Positions 1-8,133 of a stretch of 64,000 bases of DNA are shown in pieces. The first letter of the stretch is position 1, and every line of letters begins with the position of its first letter. Source of the DNA: Novosphingobium sediminis (lineage in GTDB: Bacteria > Pseudomonadota > Alphaproteobacteria > Sphingomonadales > Sphingomonadaceae); assembly GCF_007991615.1 (NCBI RefSeq), contig NZ_BJYR01000013.1, positions 186,001 through 250,000 of the forward strand, given 5' to 3'. Made by a program: the position numbers and the translations under genes. Under the pieces are notes generated by a model, which searched no databases, was not told the origin of the DNA, and worked only from the letters and a program-made list of their open reading frames with translations.

Positions 1-2655
1 GCTGGTGCCGATACGGTTACCGGCGGCACCGGTAACGACACGATCACCTATCGCGGTACAGCCACCTCGATTGCTGGCGGTGCCGATACCGACACGCTGC
101 GGGTGGTTGGTGCGGCGACGATCAACCTCAATAATGGCGACCAGACCAGCGGCGACACCGCTGTGGTCACCGGGTTCGAGAACGTGAACGGGTCTGCATC
201 GTCCGTTTCGTTGTCCGCGATCGGGCGCAACGATGTCCGCAGTCTCCTGATTGGCGGCAGCGCGGCTGACACGCTGACTGCGGGCGTGTTCGGTGCAGAT
301 ATCTTCGGCAATGGCGGAGCGGACACGCTGGTCGGTGGGGCCGGGGACGACTCGTTCTTTTTCCTGGCTGGCGACGTGGTGGCGGGCGAATCGATCAACG
401 GCGGCGGCGGGACCGGAGACATGATCTCCGCCAGCGCTACGACCGACTTTTCGGTAGCCACGATTTCCAACGTCGAGGTGCTCAGCGCCGTCGCGACCAA
501 TGCCAACGGCGATCTGATCCAGCAGAACGTGACCGTTACGCTCACCGGTGCGCAGGCGGCTGGCCTTACAACCATCTACGCGAACGGAAGCTACTACGGC
601 AGCACCACCGAGACCTTTATCATCAATGTAGCCTCTGGCACGACTGCCGACCTGTCGGCTCTGGCAGTCAACAACTTCGACGGTACCGACACTCTTTCCA
701 TCAACGGCGCCGGCGGGAACGAAACGATCACCGGACCCGCGTTCGCAACCGTGATTCACGGTAACGGTGGCAACGATACGATCAAGACGCCGACATCCTA
801 CGGCTACTGGGCTGAGGGCACGCAGGTGTTTGGCGATGCCGGCAATGATCGCATCGATTATGGCTACCCGTTCCAGAATGTAACGCTCGATGGCGGAGCG
901 GACAGCGACACGCTGGTCTACAACTATGCCTCCGGCTTTTACGACGTGATCGATCTCTCCTCAGCGACGGACCAGACCAGCGGCGACTCCGTCGTGGCCA
1001 AGAACTTCGAGAACATCGACTGGACCCTCAGCAACTACAGCTTGACCGTGACCGGAAGCAGCGCGGCGAACACCATTCTCGGCAGTCAGAGTGCAGACAC
1101 GATCGATGGCGGCGCGGGGCTGGATACGATCAACGGCCAGGGCGACGACGACCGGATCACCTATCGCAGCACAGCGAGCGTGATCAACGGCGGGGCGGAC
1201 TCCGATACGCTGAAAGTGCTCAGCGCGGTGACGATCAACCTCAACAATGGTGATCAGACCAGCGGTGACACAGTTGCGGTCAGCAACTTCGAGAACGTCG
1301 ATGCCTCGGGCTCGGCGGCTGCGGTAACTGCAAGCGGCCGCGCCGATTTGCGCAGCACCCTGATCGGTGGCAGCGCAGCGGATTCGCTCACTGCCGGTGC
1401 CTACGGCGCGTATATCTACGGCGGTGCAGGGGCAGATACTTTGCTCGGCAGCTCCGGATCTGACGATTTCTATATCAATGCTGGTGATTTTGCCGCGGGC
1501 GAAACCATCAACGGCCAGGGCAGCGGTGATTATGACGTGCTCTTTGTCCGCGCGAGCACGGACTTTACCGTTGGCACATTGACGAACCTCGAGTTTCTCA
1601 ATGCTTATGCAGCCGATGTGAATGGCACCGCGCTCGAGCAGGGCATGACTGTCACGCTCACCGGCGCGCAGGCAGCCGGGATCGGCGCTATCTACGCCAA
1701 CAGCGCCTATTCTGGCACCACGGCCGAGGCGTTCATCGTCAATGTGGCATCGGGCACCACGGTCGATCTTTCGGGCACTTCCTGGGGTTACTTCGATGGT
1801 CTGGATACCTTGTCCATCAATGGTGCCGCAGGGAACGAGACAATAACCGGGCCGTCGGCCATTGCTGCTGTGATCCACGGTAACGGAGGCAACGACACGC
1901 TGAAGGCGCCGTCCAGCGGCGGATACTGGGCCGACGGCATGCAAGTGTTCGGCGATGCCGGCAACGACCGCATCGACTATGGCTACCGCCTCTACAATAC
2001 AACGCTCGATGGCGGGGCCGATACCGACACGCTTGTCTACAGCTACTTCGAAGGCGTCACGGATACCTTCGATCTTTCGTCGGCAACCGACCAGTCGATC
2101 GGCGATACGGCGGTGGTCAAGAACTTCGAGAACCTTGACTGGAGCGCAAGCGGATCCGGCCTCACCGCCACCGGGAGCAGCGGCAACAACCTGATCATCG
2201 GCAGCCAGACATCAGATACGTTGACCGGCGGCGCAGGTTCGGACGTGTTCGGTTGGCAAACCCGCGACGGTTCGCCTGACACGATCACCGACTTCCTCGC
2301 CTCGGCTGACGACCTGCGCTTTGCCGCCAGCGCGTTCGACTTCAACGGCGCCGCATTCGACCAGCGCCTCGCGACCGCGTCTACCGCCACCGACATCACC
2401 GGCAAGGACCTGATCATCTACACCGGCGCCAATTTCGACAGCGTCGGCGATGTCCAGAACTACCTGTCCGCGGCAGCGGGCGGCAGTGTTGGCGAGGGCG
2501 TGTTCATCGTGGGCAAGGACAGTGCCAACCACACCGTGCTCTATCACGCGCTCGATGCCAGCTACACAGTCGATACGAACATAGTCGAGATCGCCGACCT
2601 CGGTATCCTGACCGCGCCGACCTCGATCCAGCTGGCGGACTTCCTGTTCGTATAA
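1..2655 (+). CDS. RTX-like calcium-binding repeat protein, probable type I secreted (5' truncated by window edge)
   Basis: The frame is open from base 1, so the N-terminus lies outside the window; 884 residues are visible. The chain consists of Gly/Asp-rich nonapeptide-type motifs (GGADSDTL, GNGGNDTI, GDAGNDRI) typical of RTX beta-rolls that bind calcium outside the cell. It is built from a long tandem unit of about 371 residues: the ATINLNNGDQTSGD block near base 115 recurs near base 1228, and the GDAGNDRIDYGY block at 832 recurs at 1951. After the last GGAGSD motif comes a non-repetitive C-terminal domain of about 130 residues ending in hydrophobic LADFLFV, which fits an uncleaved type I secretion signal. 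No ABC exporter is visible here. The function is unknown; a surface or adhesin-like role is inference. Codons are more evenly GC-rich than unusual, so recent transfer is not evident. Confidence 0.8.
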   Translation, partial: AGADTVTGGTGNDTITYRGTATSIAGGADTDTLRVVGAATINLNNGDQTSGDTAVVTGFENVNGSASSVSLSAIGRNDVRSLLIGGSAADTLTAGVFGADIFGNGGADTLVGGAGDDSFFFLAGDVVAGESINGGGGTGDMISASATTDFSVATISNVEVLSAVATNANGDLIQQNVTVTLTGAQAAGLTTIYANGSYYGSTTETFIINVASGTTADLSALAVNNFDGTDTLSINGAGGNETITGPAFATVIHGNGGNDTIKTPTSYGYWAEGTQVFGDAGNDRIDYGYPFQNVTLDGGADSDTLVYNYASGFYDVIDLSSATDQTSGDSVVAKNFENIDWTLSNYSLTVTGSSAANTILGSQSADTIDGGAGLDTINGQGDDDRITYRSTASVINGGADSDTLKVLSAVTINLNNGDQTSGDTVAVSNFENVDASGSAAAVTASGRADLRSTLIGGSAADSLTAGAYGAYIYGGAGADTLLGSSGSDDFYINAGDFAAGETINGQGSGDYDVLFVRASTDFTVGTLTNLEFLNAYAADVNGTALEQGMTVTLTGAQAAGIGAIYANSAYSGTTAEAFIVNVASGTTVDLSGTSWGYFDGLDTLSINGAAGNETITGPSAIAAVIHGNGGNDTLKAPSSGGYWADGMQVFGDAGNDRIDYGYRLYNTTLDGGADTDTLVYSYFEGVTDTFDLSSATDQSIGDTAVVKNFENLDWSASGSGLTATGSSGNNLIIGSQTSDTLTGGAGSDVFGWQTRDGSPDTITDFLASADDLRFAASAFDFNGAAFDQRLATASTATDITGKDLIIYTGANFDSVGDVQNYLSAAAGGSVGEGVFIVGKDSANHTVLYHALDASYTVDTNIVEIADLGILTAPTSIQLADFLFV

Positions 2656-2669
2656 GGCGGACTCGGCCC

Positions 2670-2714
2670 AAGCAGTCGCAGCGCCTGCCGGGAAGGCAGG
2701 CACTGCGACTGCTT
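2670..2714 (+). terminator. strong hairpin downstream of the RTX-like gene
   Basis: A near-perfect stem: 12 bases at 2670-2681 pair with 2703-2714, and inner GCCTGCC/GGCAGGC also pairs around a GGGAA loop. It begins 15 bases after the stop codon. No U-run follows, so it may act as an RNA 3' end stabiliser or a Rho-independent terminator of weak type. Confidence 0.6.
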
Positions 2715-2795
2715 CAACAGGCTGTATTGGCGGCGTAGAGGCCCTTCAGGCACGTCTGCGTGCCCGAGGCCAGCATCCCAGCTGCGTGCTGTTAA

Positions 2796-2948
2796 CTGGC
2801 TTTGCCCGGGCTGTGCTTGGCGTCTTGTGTCATAGGCGCTGGCCGAATGGGCATGCGCTTCCGGTCGCAGCGGGATGACGATGCCGAGGTACGGTCGAAG
2901 CTGCGCGAGTTGGCGCAGCAGCGCCGCCGGTTCGGCGAATTGCGTTAG
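2796..2948 (+). pseudogene. relict of an IS3-family transposase OrfB
   Basis: A short open stretch ends at TAG 2946-2948. It contains the residues RFRSQRDDDAEVRSKLREL followed by AQQRRRFG. This resembles the segment of IS3-family OrfB transposases just before the RFGYRRLH motif, usually written as RYRSRR-DD--LR-RLRELA--RRRFGYRR. The frame stops right after RRRFGELR, so the DDE catalytic domain is absent. A TAA at 2793-2795 closes the upstream side. I see no inverted ends or target duplication. The resemblance is from memory of the family and the piece is short, so this is a tentative call. Confidence 0.35.
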
Positions 2949-3301
2949 GCTTTATTGCAAACTGCCGCCCCGTCTAAACTCCCCCGCTTCGGGCGGGGCC
3001 TTAATCAGGCAACTCATCCTATCGGTGTGCTGAACTCGCCATGGGAAGCGCGCACTTGCTGCGATGCTCAAGAACAGAAAAGTCAGTACAGCGCGGTCCG
3101 CAGCTACGGATCAAGGATGATACGTCTGCTGCTGCGGCGCCAAAAGTCGCGTAAATCCTGCCCTCAGGACACCAACAGAGCCGTGTGAGACGCAGGCCGC
3201 AAACGGGGCTGATCTCGCCGTCTGCAACGCCGTCTCTGTCCTGAGTATTGAGCGTGTTGCCCGTAAAACGGCGCGGAAATGCGGGGTGTTTCGGCGTCCA
3301 A
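2949..3301. other. non-coding stretch
   Basis: No convincing gene lies between the transposase relict and the tRNA terminator. The one visible structure is a short hairpin, CCCCGC 2982-2987 with GCGGGG 2993-2998 around a TTCGG loop, followed by CCTTAAT. It could be a weak terminator or part of the decayed insertion. Confidence 0.4.
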
Positions 3302-3331
3302 GCGCGCACGTCTGTGAATAGACGTGCGCGC
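3302..3331 (-). terminator. hairpin downstream of tRNA-Thr
   Basis: A perfect 12-bp stem (GCGCGCACGTCT at 3302-3313 with AGACGTGCGCGC at 3320-3331) around a six-base loop. It begins nine bases after the CCA end of the minus-strand tRNA, so it is well placed to terminate or help process the tRNA transcript. No U-run is visible. Confidence 0.6.
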
Positions 3332-3340
3332 GTGACGAAA

Positions 3341-3415
<75 letters not shown>

Positions 3416-3543
3416 ACACCATTTCCGCATGCCCGTCTGCGCGGCTAAGCCGGAGTGGGGCAGGCGCGCGCTTTGGCGGCGGGGCATGCGTTTGTCAAGG
3501 ACGGGCTTGCAGGCTTCGCCTCGGCGCGGCAGAGAACCCCGCG

Positions 3544-3693
3544 ATGGCCGACAAGACCCCACCCGCAGACGACAAGACAGCGCCGACCCGTGAGGAGCGA
3601 CTTGCGCTGCGGCTGCGCGAGAACTTGCGGCGGCGCAAGGCGCAGGCGCGGGCCATGGGCGCGGCGCCGGGGGACGAATCTTCCGAAACCTAG
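3544..3693 (+). CDS. small basic hypothetical protein (49 aa)
   Basis: The ATG at 3544 opens a 49-residue protein, MADKTPPADD..., with a charged amphipathic core RLALRLRENLRRRKAQARAMG. The acidic/Pro-rich N-terminus and Arg/Lys-rich centre resemble short proteins I recall from sphingomonads; no function is known to me. The start was chosen because the Met-Ala-Asp-Lys opening matches such proteins; no strong Shine-Dalgarno is visible. The TAG stop (3691-3693) is also the first three bases of a 21-bp inverted-repeat arm, so the 3' end may have been shaped by that repeat. It could be a nucleic-acid-binding helper, but that is only a guess from charge. Confidence 0.6.
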   Translation: MADKTPPADDKTAPTREERLALRLRENLRRRKAQARAMGAAPGDESSET

Positions 3694-3786
3694 AGCGCTT
3701 TCCGACCATTGTGACCGACGAGCGACGCTGCAATCGGCCTAAATCGGCTCCGTCACGGTGATCAGCAATGGTCGGAAAGCGCTCTA
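3691..3786. repeat. 96-bp palindromic element with perfect 21-bp terminal inverted repeats
   Basis: Bases 3691-3711 (beginning TAGAGCGCTTTCCGACC) are the exact reverse complement of 3766-3786, with 54 bases between. The left arm starts with the stop codon of the 49-aa gene. The layout fits a miniature inverted-repeat element or a large bidirectional terminator. There is no coding capacity inside. Confidence 0.75.
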
Positions 3787-3876
3787 GCGCGCGGCGTGGT
3801 GCAGCAGGGCTTTCCAAACAGCGAGGGGGGCGCTAGGTCCGCGCGCTTACCGAAACGCAGACAAGCAGGACCTTCG

Positions 3877-4563
3877 ATGCCCCGTCTGATCCTTATCCGC
3901 CATGGTCAGTCCCAATGGAACCTTGAAAACCGCTTCACCGGCTGGTGGGATGTCGACGTGACCGAAAAGGGCGCAGCGGAAGCGTTCGCCGCTGGCGAAC
4001 TGCTCAAGGCCAAGGGCATCCTGCCGACGACGGCGTTCACATCGCTGCAGAAGCGCGCGATCAAAACGCTGCATCTGGCGCTGGAAGCCGCGGGCCGCAT
4101 CTGGATTCCGGAAGACAAGGACTGGCGCCTCAACGAGCGGCACTATGGCGGGCTGACCGGGCTCGACAAGGCTGAGACGGCGGCGAAGCACGGTGACGAG
4201 CAGGTCAAGGTGTGGCGCCGCAGCTTCGATATTCCGCCGCCGCCGCTGGAAGCCGGGAGCGAGTTCGATCTGGCGAGCGACCCGCGCTATGCCGGGATCG
4301 CGGTGCCGAATACCGAGAGCCTCAAGGACACCATCGCGCGCGTGCTGCCGTGCTGGGATGAGAAAATCGCCCCTGCGCTGCGGGCAGGCCACACCGTGCT
4401 GGTTTCGGCGCATGGCAATTCGCTGCGCGCGCTGGTGAAGCACCTTTCGGGCATTTCGGACGGCGATATCACCGGGCTCGAGATTCCGACCGGACAGCCG
4501 ATCGTCTATGAACTGGACGATAACCTGGCCGAGATCGAGCGGTACTACCTTTCGGAGCGCTGA
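3877..4563 (+). CDS. gpmA: 2,3-bisphosphoglycerate-dependent phosphoglycerate mutase
   Basis: A 228-residue cytosolic glycolytic/gluconeogenic enzyme that interconverts 3- and 2-phosphoglycerate through a phosphohistidine. The N-terminus reads [20 protein letters not shown] with catalytic Arg8-His9, the middle has the [14 protein letters not shown] block, and the second catalytic histidine lies in [10 protein letters not shown]. Length is normal for the dimeric dPGM form. The start at 3877 is preceded by AGGA seven bases away; a longer frame from 3796 runs into the palindromic element and is not favoured. It stands 30 bp before purE on the same strand, so the two may be co-transcribed, although their pathways differ. 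Confidence 0.96.
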   Translation: MPRLILIRHGQSQWNLENRFTGWWDVDVTEKGAAEAFAAGELLKAKGILPTTAFTSLQKRAIKTLHLALEAAGRIWIPEDKDWRLNERHYGGLTGLDKAETAAKHGDEQVKVWRRSFDIPPPPLEAGSEFDLASDPRYAGIAVPNTESLKDTIARVLPCWDEKIAPALRAGHTVLVSAHGNSLRALVKHLSGISDGDITGLEIPTGQPIVYELDDNLAEIERYYLSER

Positions 4564-4593
4564 GCCGCTTCGGACGAGAGGGGATGCAAGGGG

Positions 4594-5082
4594 ATGAGTG
4601 AAGGCGCGGCAAAAGTCGCCATCGTCATGGGGAGCCAGTCCGACTGGGAAACCATGCAGAACGGTGCGACCGTGCTCGAAAAGCTGGGCGTGGCGCATGA
4701 ATGCCGGATCGTCTCCGCGCACCGCACGCCGGACCGGCTCGTCGCCTTCGCCAAGGGCGCTGCCGCTGAGGGCATTCAGGTCATCATCGCTGGCGCGGGC
4801 GGTGCGGCGCATCTCCCCGGCATGATCGCTTCGATGACGCATCTGCCGGTGCTGGGTGTGCCCGTGCAGTCCAAGGCACTCAAGGGCATGGATAGCCTGC
4901 TGTCCATTGTGCAGATGCCGGGCGGCATTCCCGTCGGTACGCTGGCCATCGGTGCGGCAGGCGCGACCAATGCGGCGCTGCTGGCGGCTTCGATCCTCGC
5001 GCTTGCCGATCCCGCGCTGAGCGAGCGGCTGGTGGCGTGGCGCACGGCGCAGACCGATTCGGTCGCGGAACGGCCGGTCTAG
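4594..5082 (+). CDS. purE: N5-carboxyaminoimidazole ribonucleotide mutase
   Basis: A 162-residue class I PurE that moves the carboxyl group of N5-CAIR to give CAIR in purine synthesis. Diagnostic blocks are [12 protein letters not shown], the catalytic loop [23 protein letters not shown] and [25 protein letters not shown]. An AAGGGG Shine-Dalgarno sits directly before the ATG. It is four bases upstream of purK, whose product feeds it N5-CAIR, so the pair is a classic purEK operon. A few extra residues at the C-terminus are unremarkable. Confidence 0.97.
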   Translation: MSEGAAKVAIVMGSQSDWETMQNGATVLEKLGVAHECRIVSAHRTPDRLVAFAKGAAAEGIQVIIAGAGGAAHLPGMIASMTHLPVLGVPVQSKALKGMDSLLSIVQMPGGIPVGTLAIGAAGATNAALLAASILALADPALSERLVAWRTAQTDSVAERPV

Positions 5083-5086
5083 GCGC

Positions 5087-6142
5087 ATGATCGCTCCGGG
5101 CGAGACCATCGGCATTCTCGGCGGCGGCCAGCTTGGCCGGATGATCGCGCTGGCTGCAGCGAACCTCGGCTATCGCTGCCATGTCTATGCGCCCGAGACG
5201 GATTCGATCGCTGCGGATGTCTGCGCCGGGTTCACATGCGCCGGCTGGTATGATGCCGAAGCGCTGGCCGCCTTCGCGAAGTCCTGCGCCGTGGTGACGT
5301 ACGAGTTCGAGAACGTGCCGGTAGCGCCGCTCGCCGCGCTGGGTTCGGTTTCGCTCCATCCGGGCACGCGCTCGCTTGAAGTGGCGCAGGACCGTGCGGC
5401 GGAGAAGAGCTTTGTCGAATGGTTGGGCGGTCGGCCTGCGCCGTGGGCCACGGTCGATAACGCCGAAGATCTGGCGGCAGCCATCGCGAAGATCGGCACG
5501 CCGGGGATCCTCAAGACCCGGCGCGACGGGTATGACGGCAAGGGCCAATGGCGGATCATGACGCCAGAGGACGCTGCCGGGCTGGACCTGCCGCAGGTCC
5601 CGCTGGTCTATGAAGGCTTCGTCGATTTCGAGGCCGAATTCTCGGTGATCCTCGTGCGCGGCGCGGACGGCGACGTGCGCTTCTGGGATTCGGCGCAAAA
5701 CGCGCACAAGGCGGGTATCCTCAGCCAGTCGGTGGTGCCGGCAGGCGATGCCGTGCGCGCGCAAGTCGAAGCAGCGCGGGCGCTTGCGAAGCAGGTGGCC
5801 GATGCGCTTGGCCATGTCGGCGTGTTGACGCTGGAGTTCTTCGCCACTGCCGCCGGGCCGGTGTTCAACGAAATGGCGCCGCGCGTCCACAATTCGGGGC
5901 ACTGGACCATCGAGGGCGCGCTCACTTCGCAGTTCGAGAACCACGTGCGCGCCATCTGCGGGCTGCCACTGGGTTCGACCGAGCTCTGCGCGGCGGGTGT
6001 GGTGATGGACAACCTGATCGGCGATGAAGCACACGACTGGCCGGCGATCCTTTCCGATCCTGCCAACCACCTCCATCTCTATGGCAAGGCGGCGGTGCGG
6101 CCCGGGCGCAAGATGGGCCATGTGACGAGGCTGGTGCTCTGA
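5087..6142 (+). CDS. purK: N5-carboxyaminoimidazole ribonucleotide synthase
   Basis: A 351-residue ATP-grasp enzyme that uses ATP and bicarbonate to carboxylate AIR. The N-terminal Rossmann-like block is TIGILGGGQLGRMIALAA, followed by VVTYEFENVP, the ATP-grasp segment ILKTRRDGYDGKGQ and the metal/ATP site FNEMAPRVHNSGHWTIEGA. Its ATG lies four bases after purE, and its TGA directly abuts the folA ATG, so purE-purK-folA-ribF read as one transcription unit. Linking purine synthesis to folate reduction in one operon makes sense because purine synthesis consumes formyl-tetrahydrofolate. Confidence 0.97.
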   Translation: MIAPGETIGILGGGQLGRMIALAAANLGYRCHVYAPETDSIAADVCAGFTCAGWYDAEALAAFAKSCAVVTYEFENVPVAPLAALGSVSLHPGTRSLEVAQDRAAEKSFVEWLGGRPAPWATVDNAEDLAAAIAKIGTPGILKTRRDGYDGKGQWRIMTPEDAAGLDLPQVPLVYEGFVDFEAEFSVILVRGADGDVRFWDSAQNAHKAGILSQSVVPAGDAVRAQVEAARALAKQVADALGHVGVLTLEFFATAAGPVFNEMAPRVHNSGHWTIEGALTSQFENHVRAICGLPLGSTELCAAGVVMDNLIGDEAHDWPAILSDPANHLHLYGKAAVRPGRKMGHVTRLVL

Positions 6143-6630
<488 letters not shown>

Positions 6631-6631
<1 letters not shown>

Positions 6632-7563
6632 TGCGCCTCCACGCGAGCGAGCCAATGCCTGAGGCGCTGCGTGGCGGCGTGATCGCGCTGGGCAATTTCG
6701 ACGGGTTCCATCTGGGCCATCAGGCCGTGGCGGGCGAGGCAGTACGCTGGGCGCGCGAAATGGGGCGGCCGGCGATCATTGCGACCTTCGATCCGCACCC
6801 GGTGCGCCACTTCAAGCCCGATGCGCCGCCGTTTCGGCTGACCACGCTCGATCAACGCGAGGTGCTGTTCAAGGAAGCGGGCGCCGACGCGATGCTGGTG
6901 TTTGCCTTCGACGGCACGCTCGCCAGCACGACGGCGGATTCGTTCGTGCGCGATCTGCTCGCAGACCGGCTCGGCGCGGCAGCGGTGGTGACGGGTGAGG
7001 ACTTTACGTTCGGCCGTGCGCGCGGCGGTAATATCGGCGTGCTGCGCGATGTCGGTGCGGAAGTGGGCCTGCAGACACGCGCTGTGGGGCCGGTGCTGCT
7101 CGATGGCGAAGTCGTTTCCTCCAGCCGCATCCGCGACGCTCTGATTGCAGGCGATCCGCAGGAGGCGGCGCGGCTGCTGACGCGACCTTTTGCGATTCGC
7201 GGCCCGGTGCAGCACGGCGACAAGGTGGGGCGGACGATCAATTTCCCGACCGCGAACCTCGATATCGGAAGCTATCTGCGCCCGCGCTACGGCATCTATG
7301 CCGTGACGGGGCATCTGCCTGATGGCCGGGTGCTGAAAGGTGCCGCCAATATCGGCATCCGCCCGACGTTTGATCCGCCCAAGGAATTGCTTGAGCCGCA
7401 TTTCTTCGACTTTAGCGGCGATCTCTATGGGCAGGAGATCGAGGTGGCGTTCCACCATTTCCTGCGCGGCGAGGCGAAGTTTGACAGCCTCGATGCGCTG
7501 GTGGCGCAGATGGCGCGCGATTGCGACGAGGCGAAGCGCCTCCTTGCTCACATCGGCGGGTAG
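6631..7563 (+). CDS. ribF: bifunctional riboflavin kinase / FAD synthetase
   Basis: A 310-residue enzyme that phosphorylates riboflavin to FMN and adenylates FMN to FAD. The N-terminal nucleotidyltransferase domain has ALGNFDGFHLGHQAV and ATFDPHPVRHFKPD, then VTGEDFTFGRARGGN and SSSRIRDALIAGD. The C-terminal kinase domain contains GDKVGRTINFPTANLDI, the conserved PTAN motif, and the Mg/ATP region around RYGIYAV. The start is set at 6631 by the TGATG overlap with folA; the frame stays open upstream but only inside folA. The last 16 bases overlap the convergent TspO-like gene. No FMN riboswitch is visible. Confidence 0.96.
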
Positions 7564-8039
7564 GCGATCATCACGCTGAGCACATAGCCGCCCCAGATTG
7601 CGGTCGGCACGAGCAGCCAGGGGGCGCGGGGTCCGCTCCGGCGCAAGGTGAACATCACGAGGACCGCCGCGATCAGTGTGACGACGGTGCCCCAGAACGC
7701 TGCGCCATTGCGCTGCAACCCGCTGGTATAGAACGGATAGGCGATACACAGCGCGCCGAGCATATAGGGCGTCCATGACCGCCAGCCGATATCCCCGCTG
7801 CCGCGCACATAGGACCAGCGCGCCGCGCCCATCAGGCCGAGCAGGACCGTCCAGATCAGGCCGACCACGGCGCCGGGCGGGATCATCGGCATCTGCCCGC
7901 CGCTCGGCCTTGCCAAGCCTGACGCGAAGAGGAAGCCGTTTACCGCGATGGTGATGGTGATCAGCAGTCCGACATTGGCGCCGAGCGCCCATGGTCCTTG
8001 GGCGCGGACGAGAGGGCTGCGGTGGGGATGGGTGGCCAT
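7548..8039 (-). CDS. TspO/MBR-like membrane protein
   Basis: A 163-residue hydrophobic protein with about five predicted membrane helices, the number expected for the TspO/MBR (tryptophan-rich sensory / translocator) family. The segment PPGAVVGLIWTVLLGLMGAA matches the family's conserved P...W..LY..MG.A region after helix 1, and the protein is Trp-rich (WTVLLG, WSYVR, WRSWTPY, WGGY). Family members bind porphyrins and modulate tetrapyrrole-linked regulation; that is family knowledge, not shown here. It is convergent with ribF and overlaps it by 16 bases. It diverges from ileS, leaving 94 bp for both promoters. The sequence is diverged, so the family call is probable rather than certain. Confidence 0.7.
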   Translation of the reverse strand: MATHPHRSPLVRAQGPWALGANVGLLITITIAVNGFLFASGLARPSGGQMPMIPPGAVVGLIWTVLLGLMGAARWSYVRGSGDIGWRSWTPYMLGALCIAYPFYTSGLQRNGAAFWGTVVTLIAAVLVMFTLRRSGPRAPWLLVPTAIWGGYVLSVMIAYPPM

Positions 8040-8133
8040 GGGCGGAACTTATCGCAAGGTGCGGGCGCTGGCCACGCCAAGAAAGCTATCGCCGTTTGCA
8101 GGAATCCGGGCGCTTCGCTAAGGCGCGGCGGTT

